Of a stretch of 64,000 bases of DNA, positions 27,286 to 35,964 are shown in pieces. The notes below the pieces were generated by a model. It searched no databases and had not been told where the DNA came from. It saw only the letters and a program-made list of their open reading frames with translations. The stretch is from Petasospora fabianii. Lineage: Eukaryota; Ascomycota; Saccharomycetes; Phaffomycetales; Wickerhamomycetaceae. Position 1 is the stretch's first letter. Each line of letters begins with the position of its first letter. A program made the translations under genes and the position numbers. The DNA lies in NCBI GenBank assembly GCA_022641835.1, contig CP048718.1, forward strand, positions 248,001-312,000. Direction: 5' to 3'.

Positions 27286-29088
27286 TTATATAGTCTTTAT
27301 GGTCTTAGTTAGCTTAAGAGCCATGCTTGGACTCACCTTTGAGACCAAATCTATATAGCATCGTTGTCTTTTTTTCACAGAACGCTCTAATGAGTGGCCT
27401 AGCATTATCACTAGATCTCCATCTTGAAACACTGAAGCACTCTTAATGTCTCTTCTTAGTATAAAATCCATATTGTTATCAAGCGAAGGTTGAACTGGAA
27501 TGATTGAGATCTTGATATTACCTGTATCTGCATCAATTTCTCTCTTTATCACTCCAAGTGCAGATTGACACCCTTGAATAAGACACTCTTCTATCGACTC
27601 ATCATCTGCCTGTTTAGTTGATTGTGGTAGACGAGACATCAATTCTCTTGAGGCGAGTAAGACCCTCTTCTGTGTTGCAATTGAGACTGGAGATCTTCTG
27701 GTATGTGGGTTTTTTGATCTCTTGAATCCTTCAACAACGTTTAACAGAGATAAGATGTCGGATGTAGGTACAACTTGATCCTTATCAAACATTTGATCTT
27801 TAAGATATGATGAAAGAGTATGGGATCCAACTTGATGTATTAGTGAGATTAAGTCACACATTTGTTCGATGCAATTGCTGGATTCAATGGCAATGGTAAG
27901 AGATGTGTATAACATGAAAAACAGTGGATCGTATGGGAAATCGAAAGATCCAAGGATACGTGCAAGATTGGTGAATTCATAACTCTGTTTATCTGTAATC
28001 TTGATAAGCTTTAGATATAGAAGATTATCAATTGCAAGCTCCATTGTATCTGAAGAAGGTGGTTTCAAGAATAAGAGATCTTCGAATCTGATCTGGAATT
28101 TGATACATTGGACGATAAAGGGAATGATATAGTTGTTAGTGTCAAATCCCATATATCCAAAATCATCAAGGTCCTTAAGAGGTGACATGACAAAGTATTT
28201 TGATCCCTTTGATTGCATTATACTCATATTCTGATTGATACGATTGTTATTTGTAGGAACAACATCAAGTCTTTGGAAACCGTGTGGATCAAATCTCGTA
28301 ATCTCAATGAGACCAGAGTCAATGATATGTTTCACTTTATGAACAATGGGAACCAATGGAGTCGAGGATGTTGATATTAGAACCCTTTTCTGCCTCGTTG
28401 AGCCACGATTGGTGTATGAATCAAGATCAGTGATGATGGAGAAGTCCCTCATTGTCAAATGGTTTAGGATAGCTTGGTTAAGGGCCATCACATCATCTTT
28501 AGAAGCCATGAGTAAGAGAACGTCATATGGTTCATTGGTGTTATCGGTACTCCATAATCTTTGTAATGTATCGATCATACCACTTATGAGTTTGGTTGAT
28601 GATGTATTTGTCGTATGATAGATCTCAATCTCTGGTGAGGGTATAATGTCCACAATAGTCGTGTTCTCAAATGAATTAGCAAGATAATCTCTGTAAAACT
28701 CCATTTTGAAGTGTGACTTGAGTGGGATTATGATCTTAGACTTGGGTTTGATTGATATTGTACTGCTCTTTTGCAAAATTGAAAGACATAGATCTGAAGG
28801 TGTTGATCTATCATCAACACCATCTAAGATGATGAACTCAAACTGTTTGAAATCATTCGATTGTGACAAAGCATGGATAAAGGAATGATACTTCAATGAG
28901 AGTGATTGTTGATCTTCATCAAGTGTCAATTCATCACTTACAAGAACAAGCCTCGTCTCTTGTACTCGTTTGAGGAAATCTACAATGATGGCTGTAGAGA
29001 ACCCAGGTAGTATAACAACATCGTTTGTTGCAATTGCCTCAAGCACAAGTTCATGATTCTCCTCGAGCTGCTGTGCCCTTGTCAGCAT
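27286..29088 (-). CDS. DEAH-box helicase-like protein without catalytic motifs (pseudo-helicase)
   Basis: The first ATG is 29088 (MLTRAQQLEENHELVL), giving 600 residues. The whole length can be laid onto a DEAH/RHA helicase such as Prp43. Motif I GETGSGKT is shortened to LPGFSTA. Motif II DEAHER(S/T) is DGVDDRST. Motif III SAT is missing (IIIPLKSHF). Motif V TNIAETS is ISTSSTPLV. The QRAGRAGR of motif VI is NQNMSIMQ. In contrast, structural parts persist: VKHIIDSGLIEITRFDPHG, the winged-helix segment DLLFLKPPSSDTMELAIDNLLYL, the ratchet-type TNLARILGSFDFPYDPLFFML, DILSLLNVVEGFK, and an OB-like C-terminus. ATP binding and hydrolysis are therefore unlikely (inference). I know of no S. cerevisiae counterpart. 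No internal stop or frameshift is present, so it appears to be an expressed, selected gene and not a pseudogene. Confidence 0.8.
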   Translation of the reverse strand: MLTRAQQLEENHELVLEAIATNDVVILPGFSTAIIVDFLKRVQETRLVLVSDELTLDEDQQSLSLKYHSFIHALSQSNDFKQFEFIILDGVDDRSTPSDLCLSILQKSSTISIKPKSKIIIPLKSHFKMEFYRDYLANSFENTTIVDIIPSPEIEIYHTTNTSSTKLISGMIDTLQRLWSTDNTNEPYDVLLLMASKDDVMALNQAILNHLTMRDFSIITDLDSYTNRGSTRQKRVLISTSSTPLVPIVHKVKHIIDSGLIEITRFDPHGFQRLDVVPTNNNRINQNMSIMQSKGSKYFVMSPLKDLDDFGYMGFDTNNYIIPFIVQCIKFQIRFEDLLFLKPPSSDTMELAIDNLLYLKLIKITDKQSYEFTNLARILGSFDFPYDPLFFMLYTSLTIAIESSNCIEQMCDLISLIHQVGSHTLSSYLKDQMFDKDQVVPTSDILSLLNVVEGFKRSKNPHTRRSPVSIATQKRVLLASRELMSRLPQSTKQADDESIEECLIQGCQSALGVIKREIDADTGNIKISIIPVQPSLDNNMDFILRRDIKSASVFQDGDLVIMLGHSLERSVKKRQRCYIDLVSKVSPSMALKLTKTIKTI

Positions 29089-29633
29089 CGCATATCCTGC
29101 AGATGGAACCACAATGACGTATAATGTGTCAATAAACAGCTCCGGTCCGGTCCATAAACTTGATCATTGATCATTGATCATTGAGCATTATGTTAAGAGA
29201 GGGTAAATTTTCGGTAGGTCCACGCTAGAGAAAGGATCAATCATAGTTAAGTGTTACTTGGGAAACAACAACAAACAAGCATGAAGTAAGCTTTAACTGA
29301 GTGTGCCATACTATGATATGATATATCCATTAAACTATAAGAAACATAATAACTAAGAAGAATAGATATATGACTGCTGGGTAATCAAAAGTCTCTGATT
29401 GGTTCGCGAAACGCTAACGCCGGTCCGGCCCGGTTTCGGCGGCCGGTGACTTCATCACAGTCATCGCCGTCTAAATTGGAAAAGATTGAAATACTTGGAG
29501 ATTCTTTGTCTGTTACACTTATACTTTACACGGTACACTTCATACTTTACACAGTTGATCTTTCTGTTGAGTGTTACTCTTTCATATCGGTTATTGTGAT
29601 ACACAAGAAAACTATCATACAGAAGAGCCCATC
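29089..29633. promoter_or_regulatory. Divergent promoter, pseudo-helicase / LYS4
   Basis: 545 bp. CCGGTCCGG occurs at 29142-29150 and again at 29420-29428, the second within a CGG/CCG-dense stretch to 29447. CGCGAAA is at 29405-29411. A 7 bp repeat TGATCAT is present three times at 29161-29181. CGG/CCG pairs are the usual half-sites of Zn2Cys6 factors; Lys14 controls LYS genes in S. cerevisiae, but its TCCRNYGGA consensus is not clearly present. Confidence 0.45.
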
Positions 29634-31664
29634 ATGAGCCTACGTCGAGGATTCTCCACATCGACACGCTGCCTTGCAGGCCAAAACTTGACGGAGAAGA
29701 TTGTTCAGAAGTATGCAGTCGGTTTACCACAGGGTAAAGTTGTTCAATCTGGTGATTATGTCTCCATTAAACCGGCACACTGTATGTCACATGACAACTC
29801 ATGGCCCGTTGCCCTTAAGTTTATGGGTCTTGGTGCAAAGGCAGTTAAGGATAACAGACAAGTTGTTATGACACTTGATCATGATGTTCAGAACAAGAGT
29901 GAAAAGAATTTGGAGAAATATCGTAACATTGAAAAATTTGCAGGTGAACAAGGCGTTGATTTCTATCCTGCTGGTCGTGGTATCGGTCATCAAATCATGA
30001 TTGAAGAAGGTTATGCATTCCCACTTAACCTTACCGTTGCATCCGATTCCCATTCAAACACATATGGTGGTATTGGTTCCCTCGGTACTCCAATCGTTAG
30101 AACAGATGCTGCTTCTATTTGGGCTACGGGTCAAACATGGTGGCAGATCCCACCAGTTGCTAAAGTTGAATTGAAAGGTCGTCTTCCAAAAGGTGTTACC
30201 GGTAAAGATGTGATTGTTGCCCTCTGTGGTGCTTTTAACAACGATGAAGTTCTCAATCATGCTATTGAATTTGTCGGTGATCACATCGATGAGCTCCCAG
30301 TTGATTACAGATTGACAATCGCCAACATGACTACTGAATGGGGTGCCCTCTCAGGTCTTTTCCCAGTTGATGAGACATTGATCAATTGGTACAAGAATAG
30401 ACTCGAAGTGTTACCACAACCACATCCTCGTGTTAACGAACAAACGGTTCAGAACTTGATTGATAATGCTATGGGTCCAGATAAAGATGCTTACTATGCT
30501 AAGCATTTGACACTTGATCTTGAATCGCTTTCCCCATACATCTCCGGTCCAAACTCTGTTAAGATCTCTAATTCTCTAGCTGATCTTTCTGCAAAGAACA
30601 TGAAAGTTAACAAGGCTTACCTTGTCTCTTGTACCAACTCTCGTCTCTCAGATATTAAGGCCGCTGCTGATGTTGTTAAGGGACATAAGGTTGCTGAAGG
30701 TGTTGAATTCTACATTGCTGCTGCTTCTTCTAACGTTCAAAAGGATGCTGAGGATATTGGTGCCTGGAATACTCTCTTAGAGGCCGGTGCTATCCCATTA
30801 CCAGCTGGTTGTGGTCCATGTATCGGTCTCGGTACTGGTCTCTTAAAGGAAGGTGAAATTGGAATCTCGGCAACCAACAGAAACTTTAAAGGTAGAATGG
30901 GTTCAAAGGATGCTCTTGCCTACTTGGCTTCACCAGAAGTTGTTGCTGCATCAGCTGTCTTGGGTAAGATTGGTGGTCCAGAAGAGATTGATGGTTCACC
31001 TGCTCATGGTGCTCAAGGTATTAAGAAAAGTATTACTATCCCACCAAAGCCAACTTCGACCGGTAATGATGCTGCATCTTCAGGTGTTGAAGTTCTTGAA
31101 GGATTCCCAAAATCCATTGAAGGTGAATTGATCCTTTGTGATGCTGATAACATCAATACGGATGGTATCTATCCAGGTAAGTACACTTATCAAGATGATG
31201 TTCCAAGAGAGAAAATGGCCGAGGTTTGTATGGAGAACTATGATGCAGAGTTTGGTCAAAAGACAGGTCCTGGTGACATTATCATCTCTGGTTTCAATTT
31301 TGGTACCGGTTCATCTAGAGAACAAGCTGCTACTGCCATCTTGGCTCGTGATATGAAACTTGTTGTTGCTGGTTCATTTGGTAACATCTTTTCAAGAAAT
31401 TCGATCAATAATGCTTTATTGACATTGGAGATTCCAGATCTTATTAACATGTTGAGAGATAAGTATAAAGATGCCCCTGAAGAGTTGACGAGACGTACTG
31501 GTTGGTTCTTAAGATGGGATGTTGATTCCGCTACAGTTACCGTTAGAGATGGTAAAGATGGTGAGATTGTTCTTCAACAAAAAGTTGGTGAACTTGGTAC
31601 AAACTTGCAAGATATCATTATTAAAGGTGGTCTTGAAGGTTGGGTTAGATCTGAGTTGGCTTAG
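29634..31664 (+). CDS. LYS4: Homoaconitase, mitochondrial
   Basis: The ATG at 29634 ([22 protein letters not shown]) gives 676 residues; S. cerevisiae Lys4 is 693. The first 15 residues are a typical mitochondrial presequence. The aconitase-superfamily core follows, with [4Fe-4S] ligand cysteines in [10 protein letters not shown] and GCGPCIGLG. Substrate-site sequences include [11 protein letters not shown] and the swivel-domain loop GSSREQAA. The sequence [26 protein letters not shown] starts the swivel domain and is a Lys4-type feature, not an Aco1-type one. It converts homocitrate to homoisocitrate in the alpha-aminoadipate pathway of lysine synthesis. Many codons end in T (GGT, GTT, GCT), indicating strong expression. 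It is convergent with RPS7 (256 bp). Confidence 0.96.
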   Translation: MSLRRGFSTSTRCLAGQNLTEKIVQKYAVGLPQGKVVQSGDYVSIKPAHCMSHDNSWPVALKFMGLGAKAVKDNRQVVMTLDHDVQNKSEKNLEKYRNIEKFAGEQGVDFYPAGRGIGHQIMIEEGYAFPLNLTVASDSHSNTYGGIGSLGTPIVRTDAASIWATGQTWWQIPPVAKVELKGRLPKGVTGKDVIVALCGAFNNDEVLNHAIEFVGDHIDELPVDYRLTIANMTTEWGALSGLFPVDETLINWYKNRLEVLPQPHPRVNEQTVQNLIDNAMGPDKDAYYAKHLTLDLESLSPYISGPNSVKISNSLADLSAKNMKVNKAYLVSCTNSRLSDIKAAADVVKGHKVAEGVEFYIAAASSNVQKDAEDIGAWNTLLEAGAIPLPAGCGPCIGLGTGLLKEGEIGISATNRNFKGRMGSKDALAYLASPEVVAASAVLGKIGGPEEIDGSPAHGAQGIKKSITIPPKPTSTGNDAASSGVEVLEGFPKSIEGELILCDADNINTDGIYPGKYTYQDDVPREKMAEVCMENYDAEFGQKTGPGDIIISGFNFGTGSSREQAATAILARDMKLVVAGSFGNIFSRNSINNALLTLEIPDLINMLRDKYKDAPEELTRRTGWFLRWDVDSATVTVRDGKDGEIVLQQKVGELGTNLQDIIIKGGLEGWVRSELA

Positions 31665-31920
31665 ACTTCTTTAGCTTCATTTGCATTGTGGATAGACAAA
31701 GGTTGTCCACTTATTTATTAATAAATTAGAATCATTTAGCTATGCTTTATACTGTAATTGCATATACTACACCAGAAGAACCTAATTACATAATTTGTGT
31801 AGTTTATTTGTTAATAAACAACGAAGACGGAGATCATACTCCTAGTGATACACTCTCCTAACTCTTTCTCTCTCCTTTTCGAACATAAAAAACAGAATTA
31901 CATTAACATGCTAAAACCTT

Positions 31921-32829
31921 TTAAAAGTTCTCACCTGGGATCTCGAAAACAACCTGCTTACCAGTCAACTTGTTGTAGATAGACTGGAAGGACTCCAACT
32001 TGTAGTCAACAGCCTGAGCATCCTTAGAGTCCAAAAGGACCTTCTGGATCTTGTTACCACCAACGAGGTATCTAACTCTCTTACCAACAATCTCAGTTGG
32101 GAAGACGAGGTCCTCAAGGATCTTGTCGTGAACGGCAGTCAAAGTACGAGATCTTGGTCTCTTTTGCTGCTGTCTAGAACGACGACCTGGCTTTGGCAAG
32201 ATTCTACGCTCAGCAAGGAAGACAACGTGTCTGTCTGGGAACTTCTTCTCAAGCTCACGGGTCAACTTGGTCTGAACCTTGTGGTAAGCAGAGAGAGCTG
32301 GGACTGGGACAAAAACGGCAATAGCCTTCTTACCACCGGCAACGTCAATCTGTGAACAACTTGTTAGTATACTGGGGATGGGGATTGGGGGGAGATTTTA
32401 TGGCAAGTGGGTGCACGTAGAAAGAGAACAGAAGTTCTGGTTTGAATCACATTCAAAAAGAAATGTAGATTCTGTGTCCAATCATGCCTTTAGGTGTGTG
32501 TTCATGTGTCTGTACATGTGTCTGAATAGTATATCCTATTGGATGGAATCTGCGTATCACCTTGTGGATGGGATAGAAGATATATGCATCAACGCTCTTG
32601 ATGGCGATTATTTGGTGTAAGCCTTTGTACTATAGGGTATCTTTCTTTATCTCTTTCTTTGTGGGCCCCTGCCTTAATGTAGACATACCTCTCTGATGGA
32701 CTTGAACTGAAGAGTTCTGAGGTCAGCCTTCAAGTCTGGGGAGGAGGACTCGAGGTCAGCAAAGGCCTGGGCGACCTGCAACTCCAACTCGGATGGCTTC
32801 TCGTTCAAGATCTTAGCGGCAGCAGACAT
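31921..32829 (-). CDS. RPS7: Ribosomal protein eS7 (Rps7), one intron
   Basis: Exon 1 is 32829-32689 ([18 protein letters not shown] to FKSIRE) and exon 2 is 32349-31921 (IDVAGGKK to EIPGENF), giving 189 residues; S. cerevisiae Rps7A is 190. The 339 nt intron (32350-32688) has GTATGT, TACTAAC at 32363-32369 and CACAG. It is phase 0 and interrupts [14 protein letters not shown], which is continuous in S. cerevisiae Rps7A ([16 protein letters not shown]). The rest is highly conserved ([39 protein letters not shown]). It is the longest intron in the window; the others are 49-71 nt. No snoRNA boxes were recognised inside it. It is divergent from RKI1. Confidence 0.97.
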
Positions 32830-33221
32830 CTTTTAAATTGCTTGAGGGTTGATATCTAAACGCTTAATCCTTTGTTAAGTGTTGATGGAAAGTTTTTGAG
32901 AGCGTCATTTTTCACGCGCTCTGCTCGCGGTGCCGCTTTCCAACTGGAGGGGGAAATTTGTTTGTTTTGGACATGGGGACACACAGATTTTCGCGGGTGT
33001 TTTTGGTGGTGGTGGTGGTTTGTGGTGGTTGGGACACGTTAATGCCCTCTTCTATGGTGTCCAGGTGTTTTAATACTCATGTAGCCCTAAGGCTTATGCA
33101 CGTGACATGTGTTTAAAATGCATCATAGGGCTCAGACAAATGACTCTCTCTATGACTAACAATAACATTAACACGGATTTATCAGGTAGATATCTATCGG
33201 GTTATCGAATATGCTGCTCTT

Positions 33222-33259
<38 letters not shown>

Positions 33260-33645
33260 CTAGAACATAAATGAATGAGCTTCAATTGACATAAATGAAT
33301 GACATGAATGATTGGTATTAATGCTCAGGGTGTACACCTGTGAGTACTACGTATACGTATACTATAGGTATTTGTCGCAAAGTAGCCAGAAAATCGCATG
33401 TAAATAGAATACAGTACAAACCAGATCATATACACCCTATAGTCTTATCCCTTGTTAAAACACATATATAAAGAACTAAGTATCCATTATAAGCGAGCTA
33501 AGGTGGTACGCGCAACAGTTTTATTTCTGTCTGCATCGCCTCCTCCCACATAATGATGATTCAATTTGCCCCGGACTGCAGTGCTCCTCCACGTTTAAAA
33601 AGCGATAAAGATCACCACCAGCACTGAAGGATATCACATAAGTGT
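32830..33645. promoter_or_regulatory. Divergent promoter, RPS7 / RKI1
   Basis: 816 bp. A cluster upstream of RPS7 holds a Rap1-like GGTGTCCAGGTGTT (33056-33069), a Tbf1-type AGCCCTAA (33083-33090) and a Cbf1-type GCACGTGAC (33098-33106), all within 51 bp. A GGT triplet run lies at 33004-33030. An AT dinucleotide tract of 35 nt is at 33224-33258. ACATAAATGAATGA is repeated at 33265-33278 and 33289-33302. No gene is seen. Confidence 0.55.
33224..33258. repeat. AT dinucleotide microsatellite
   Basis: A perfect run of alternating A and T, 35 nt, in the RPS7/RKI1 intergenic region. Length is likely polymorphic between strains. Confidence 0.95.
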
Positions 33646-34461
33646 ATGCTACGTTTGTGTCGCGCACGTCATCTTCATACATTTCATCATTTAAGAAGAA
33701 TGCCACTCACTGATTACTCTAACCTCAAACCACTTGGTGATCTCACTGAAGAATCTAAACGTCTTGCTGCTTATAAGGCAGTTGATGATAACTTCCCACC
33801 AAGTGCTAAAGTTATCGGAATCGGTTCAGGTTCTACAGTTGTTTATGTTGCTGAACGTATTGGTCAAAGAGATGATAAGTTGAACTATGTCTGTATCCCA
33901 ACTGGATTCCAAAGTAAAGGTTTGATCTTGGATAATGGTCTTCAATTAGGTTCAATTGAACAATACCCAAATATTGATATCGCATTTGATGGTGCAGATG
34001 AAGTTGATACTCAAGTTAATGCCATTAAAGGTGGTGGTGCTTGTTTATTCCAAGAGAAACTTGTTGCCTATTCTGCTAAGAAGTTCATCTTAGTTGCTGA
34101 TTTCAGAAAGAAATCTAAGGATTACCTTGGTGTTAATTGGACAAAAGGTGTTCCAATTGAAGTGGTACCAAGTTCATACATCTATGTTCAAAACCAATTG
34201 AAACAACTCGGGGCTGAGAAGATCACTCTAAGACAAGGTGGTTCTGCAAAAGCTGGACCTGTTATCACTGATAACAACAATTTCCTCATTGATGCTCATT
34301 TTGGATCTATAAAAGATCCAAAGGGTCTTCATGAGAAGCTCATCAACATTGTTGGTGTTGTCGAGACAGGTTTGTTCCTTGATCATCCTGATAAGGCTTA
34401 CATTGGTGAACAAGATGGTTCTGTTACTGTTAGAAGTAAAGAAGGTGATGTTGCTTTGTAA
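33646..34461 (+). CDS. RKI1: Ribose-5-phosphate isomerase
   Basis: Two in-frame ATGs exist: 33646 (271 residues) and 33700 (253 residues, [15 protein letters not shown]). S. cerevisiae Rki1 is 258 residues, so either is possible. The RpiA fold is clear: [47 protein letters not shown] and [16 protein letters not shown]. It interconverts ribulose-5-phosphate and ribose-5-phosphate in the pentose phosphate pathway. The first 18 residues from the upstream ATG ([18 protein letters not shown]) are strongly basic with no acid, like a mitochondrial targeting signal. It is convergent with ARF3, with only 36 bp between stops. Confidence 0.95.
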   Translation: MLRLCRARHLHTFHHLRRMPLTDYSNLKPLGDLTEESKRLAAYKAVDDNFPPSAKVIGIGSGSTVVYVAERIGQRDDKLNYVCIPTGFQSKGLILDNGLQLGSIEQYPNIDIAFDGADEVDTQVNAIKGGGACLFQEKLVAYSAKKFILVADFRKKSKDYLGVNWTKGVPIEVVPSSYIYVQNQLKQLGAEKITLRQGGSAKAGPVITDNNNFLIDAHFGSIKDPKGLHEKLINIVGVVETGLFLDHPDKAYIGEQDGSVTVRSKEGDVAL

Positions 34462-34497
34462 TTGGCTTATAATTGATTCATTTGTTAAGTGTATATA

Positions 34498-35293
34498 TCA
34501 ACTCGATTCTTGAGATGTTTGTTTATGTGTGATTGAAAGCCAACTTAGACCTTCAACTAACCCTTGTCCCGTCAGTGCATTAGATCCAATAACTGCATAG
34601 TATTCAGAATCCATCAAACTTTTCAATTCTAACATCTCTGCTAATTCCTTTGCAGTCTTTGCACCTGGAAGATCTTGCTTATTGGCAAACACAAGTAATA
34701 GAACACCCTTTGCTGATGATGTTGTCTTTAACTCTTGAATAACTTTATAAAGATGTTTTTTACTCTCTTCAAACCTTTCTGTATCTGATGAATCAATCAC
34801 ATAGACAAGAGCATTAGTCTTGGGGTAATAATGACGCCAAAGTGGACGTAAACGATCTTGTCCACCAACATCCCACATGTTAAATTTGACATTCTTATAC
34901 TGGAATGTTTCAACATTAAACCCAACAGTTGGACCTGTTGTTTTGCTGAATCTGTTAGTCATAGTACTCTTTGAATCAAACACAAGTTAAACTCACATCT
35001 TGTTCAGTTTCAGTTTGTAAAGGATAGCTAATGTCGTTAGTAAATGTACCCAGCATGTTGGTGATGATGATATACTCACTCGTCTTACCGGCACTATCGA
35101 GACCAAGCATTAAAATCCTTTGAATGTTAGTATGGATGAGACATAAGAACAACTTGTATAACTCACTTCATCTCTCTTGTACCAAAGAGTTTCCCCTATC
35201 AACGAATCTGTTAGTAATTTGTACTCGTCATAAGTGGTCTTATAAGTCTCGGGAATGTATACATACCATAACCTTAGAAACTGAGCCACCCAT
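34498..35293 (-). CDS. ARF3: ARF6-type small GTPase Arf3, five exons
   Basis: Exons are 35293-35267, 35195-35167, 35117-35080, 35027-34997 and 34945-34498; introns are 71, 49, 52 and 51 nt. The spliced frame gives 190 residues starting MGGSVSKVMGKLFGTREMK, then ILMLGLDSAGKTTILYKLKLNKI. All GTPase motifs are present: GLDSAGKT (P-loop), PTVGFNVE (switch I), WDVGGQDRLRPLW (switch II), NKQD and SNA. Gly2 allows N-myristoylation. LNKIKTTGPTVGFNVETF is closest to S. cerevisiae Arf3 (LNKIKTSTPTVGFNVETV) rather than to Arf1/2. Arf3 marks the plasma membrane and acts in polarity, PI(4,5)P2 levels and endocytosis. Intron 1 uses GTATGT; introns 2-4 use GTGAGT with only 8 nt after CTAAC. CTG codons at 35013-35011 and 35007-35005 encode conserved leucines. 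Confidence 0.95.
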
Positions 35294-35964
35294 CTTTATT
35301 AGTTGTCTTTAGTTATGTTTCTGATGGAGTTGATGATGATGATGAATACAACAGGGAATATCTTCAACTGCAAGTTTCAATGTCAAGGGTTAGTTAAACT
35401 AGTGATCTGCGATTAATTGCAGGTTTCGCGTCTATTGGTTAAGTTTCGCGTCTGTTACGCGTAGGTTCTATTGATATTGTCTTATATTGTCTTATATTTA
35501 GGTGTTTTGGTGAGTAGTTTGTTATCCTTAGTGAACTACAAGATCCTAGTGTTTACTAGTGACCTTAATTAATCGTTATGTCATATAATGAGCCTTGGAT
35601 GTACAGGGTTATGTCATCATCCGACTATCTTGATGGTATCTTTACCATTAGATTGATCATAAGACATATCCCTGTAATTATAGAAACCTCTATAGTATAC
35701 CACTATCCAAATGACTAAATATATAGAAAATGTCCTAAAGAAACAGACAAGAACTACGAGTATACAATAGTATTCAGTAATCATCCTGATACTTCTTCAT
35801 TAGAAGAAATATCACGTGACTACAAAGTAATATCACGTGACTGACGTCACGTGACTCCTTTCCCCGCGAAAAGGCGATAATCGAATGGGACACATTTATA
35901 TAAACACTTACTTCACCTTGGATCTGTCTTTAGAGATAGATATATTGAATAAGAAAGTCACACA
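35294..35964. promoter_or_regulatory. Divergent promoter, ARF3 / BZZ1
   Basis: 671 bp. Near ARF3, GTTTCGCGTCT occurs twice (35423-35433, 35443-35453), followed by ACGCGT (35457-35462): two SCB-type cores and one MCB. Near BZZ1, TCACGTGACT occurs three times (E-box cores 35813-35818, 35834-35839, 35848-35853), with TGACGTCA at 35842-35849 and CGCGAAA at 35865-35871. These fit SBF/MBF, Cbf1 or Pho4, and a CRE-binding bZIP. No gene is seen. Confidence 0.6.

Noticed and set aside
29571-29633. Upstream extension of LYS4
   Set aside because: The extra 21 codons precede a normal mitochondrial presequence and do not start with ATG; ATG 29634 is preferred.
32350-32688. Possible snoRNA in the RPS7 intron
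   Set aside because: The intron is long enough, but no clear C/D boxes or H/ACA boxes with matching stems were found by eye.
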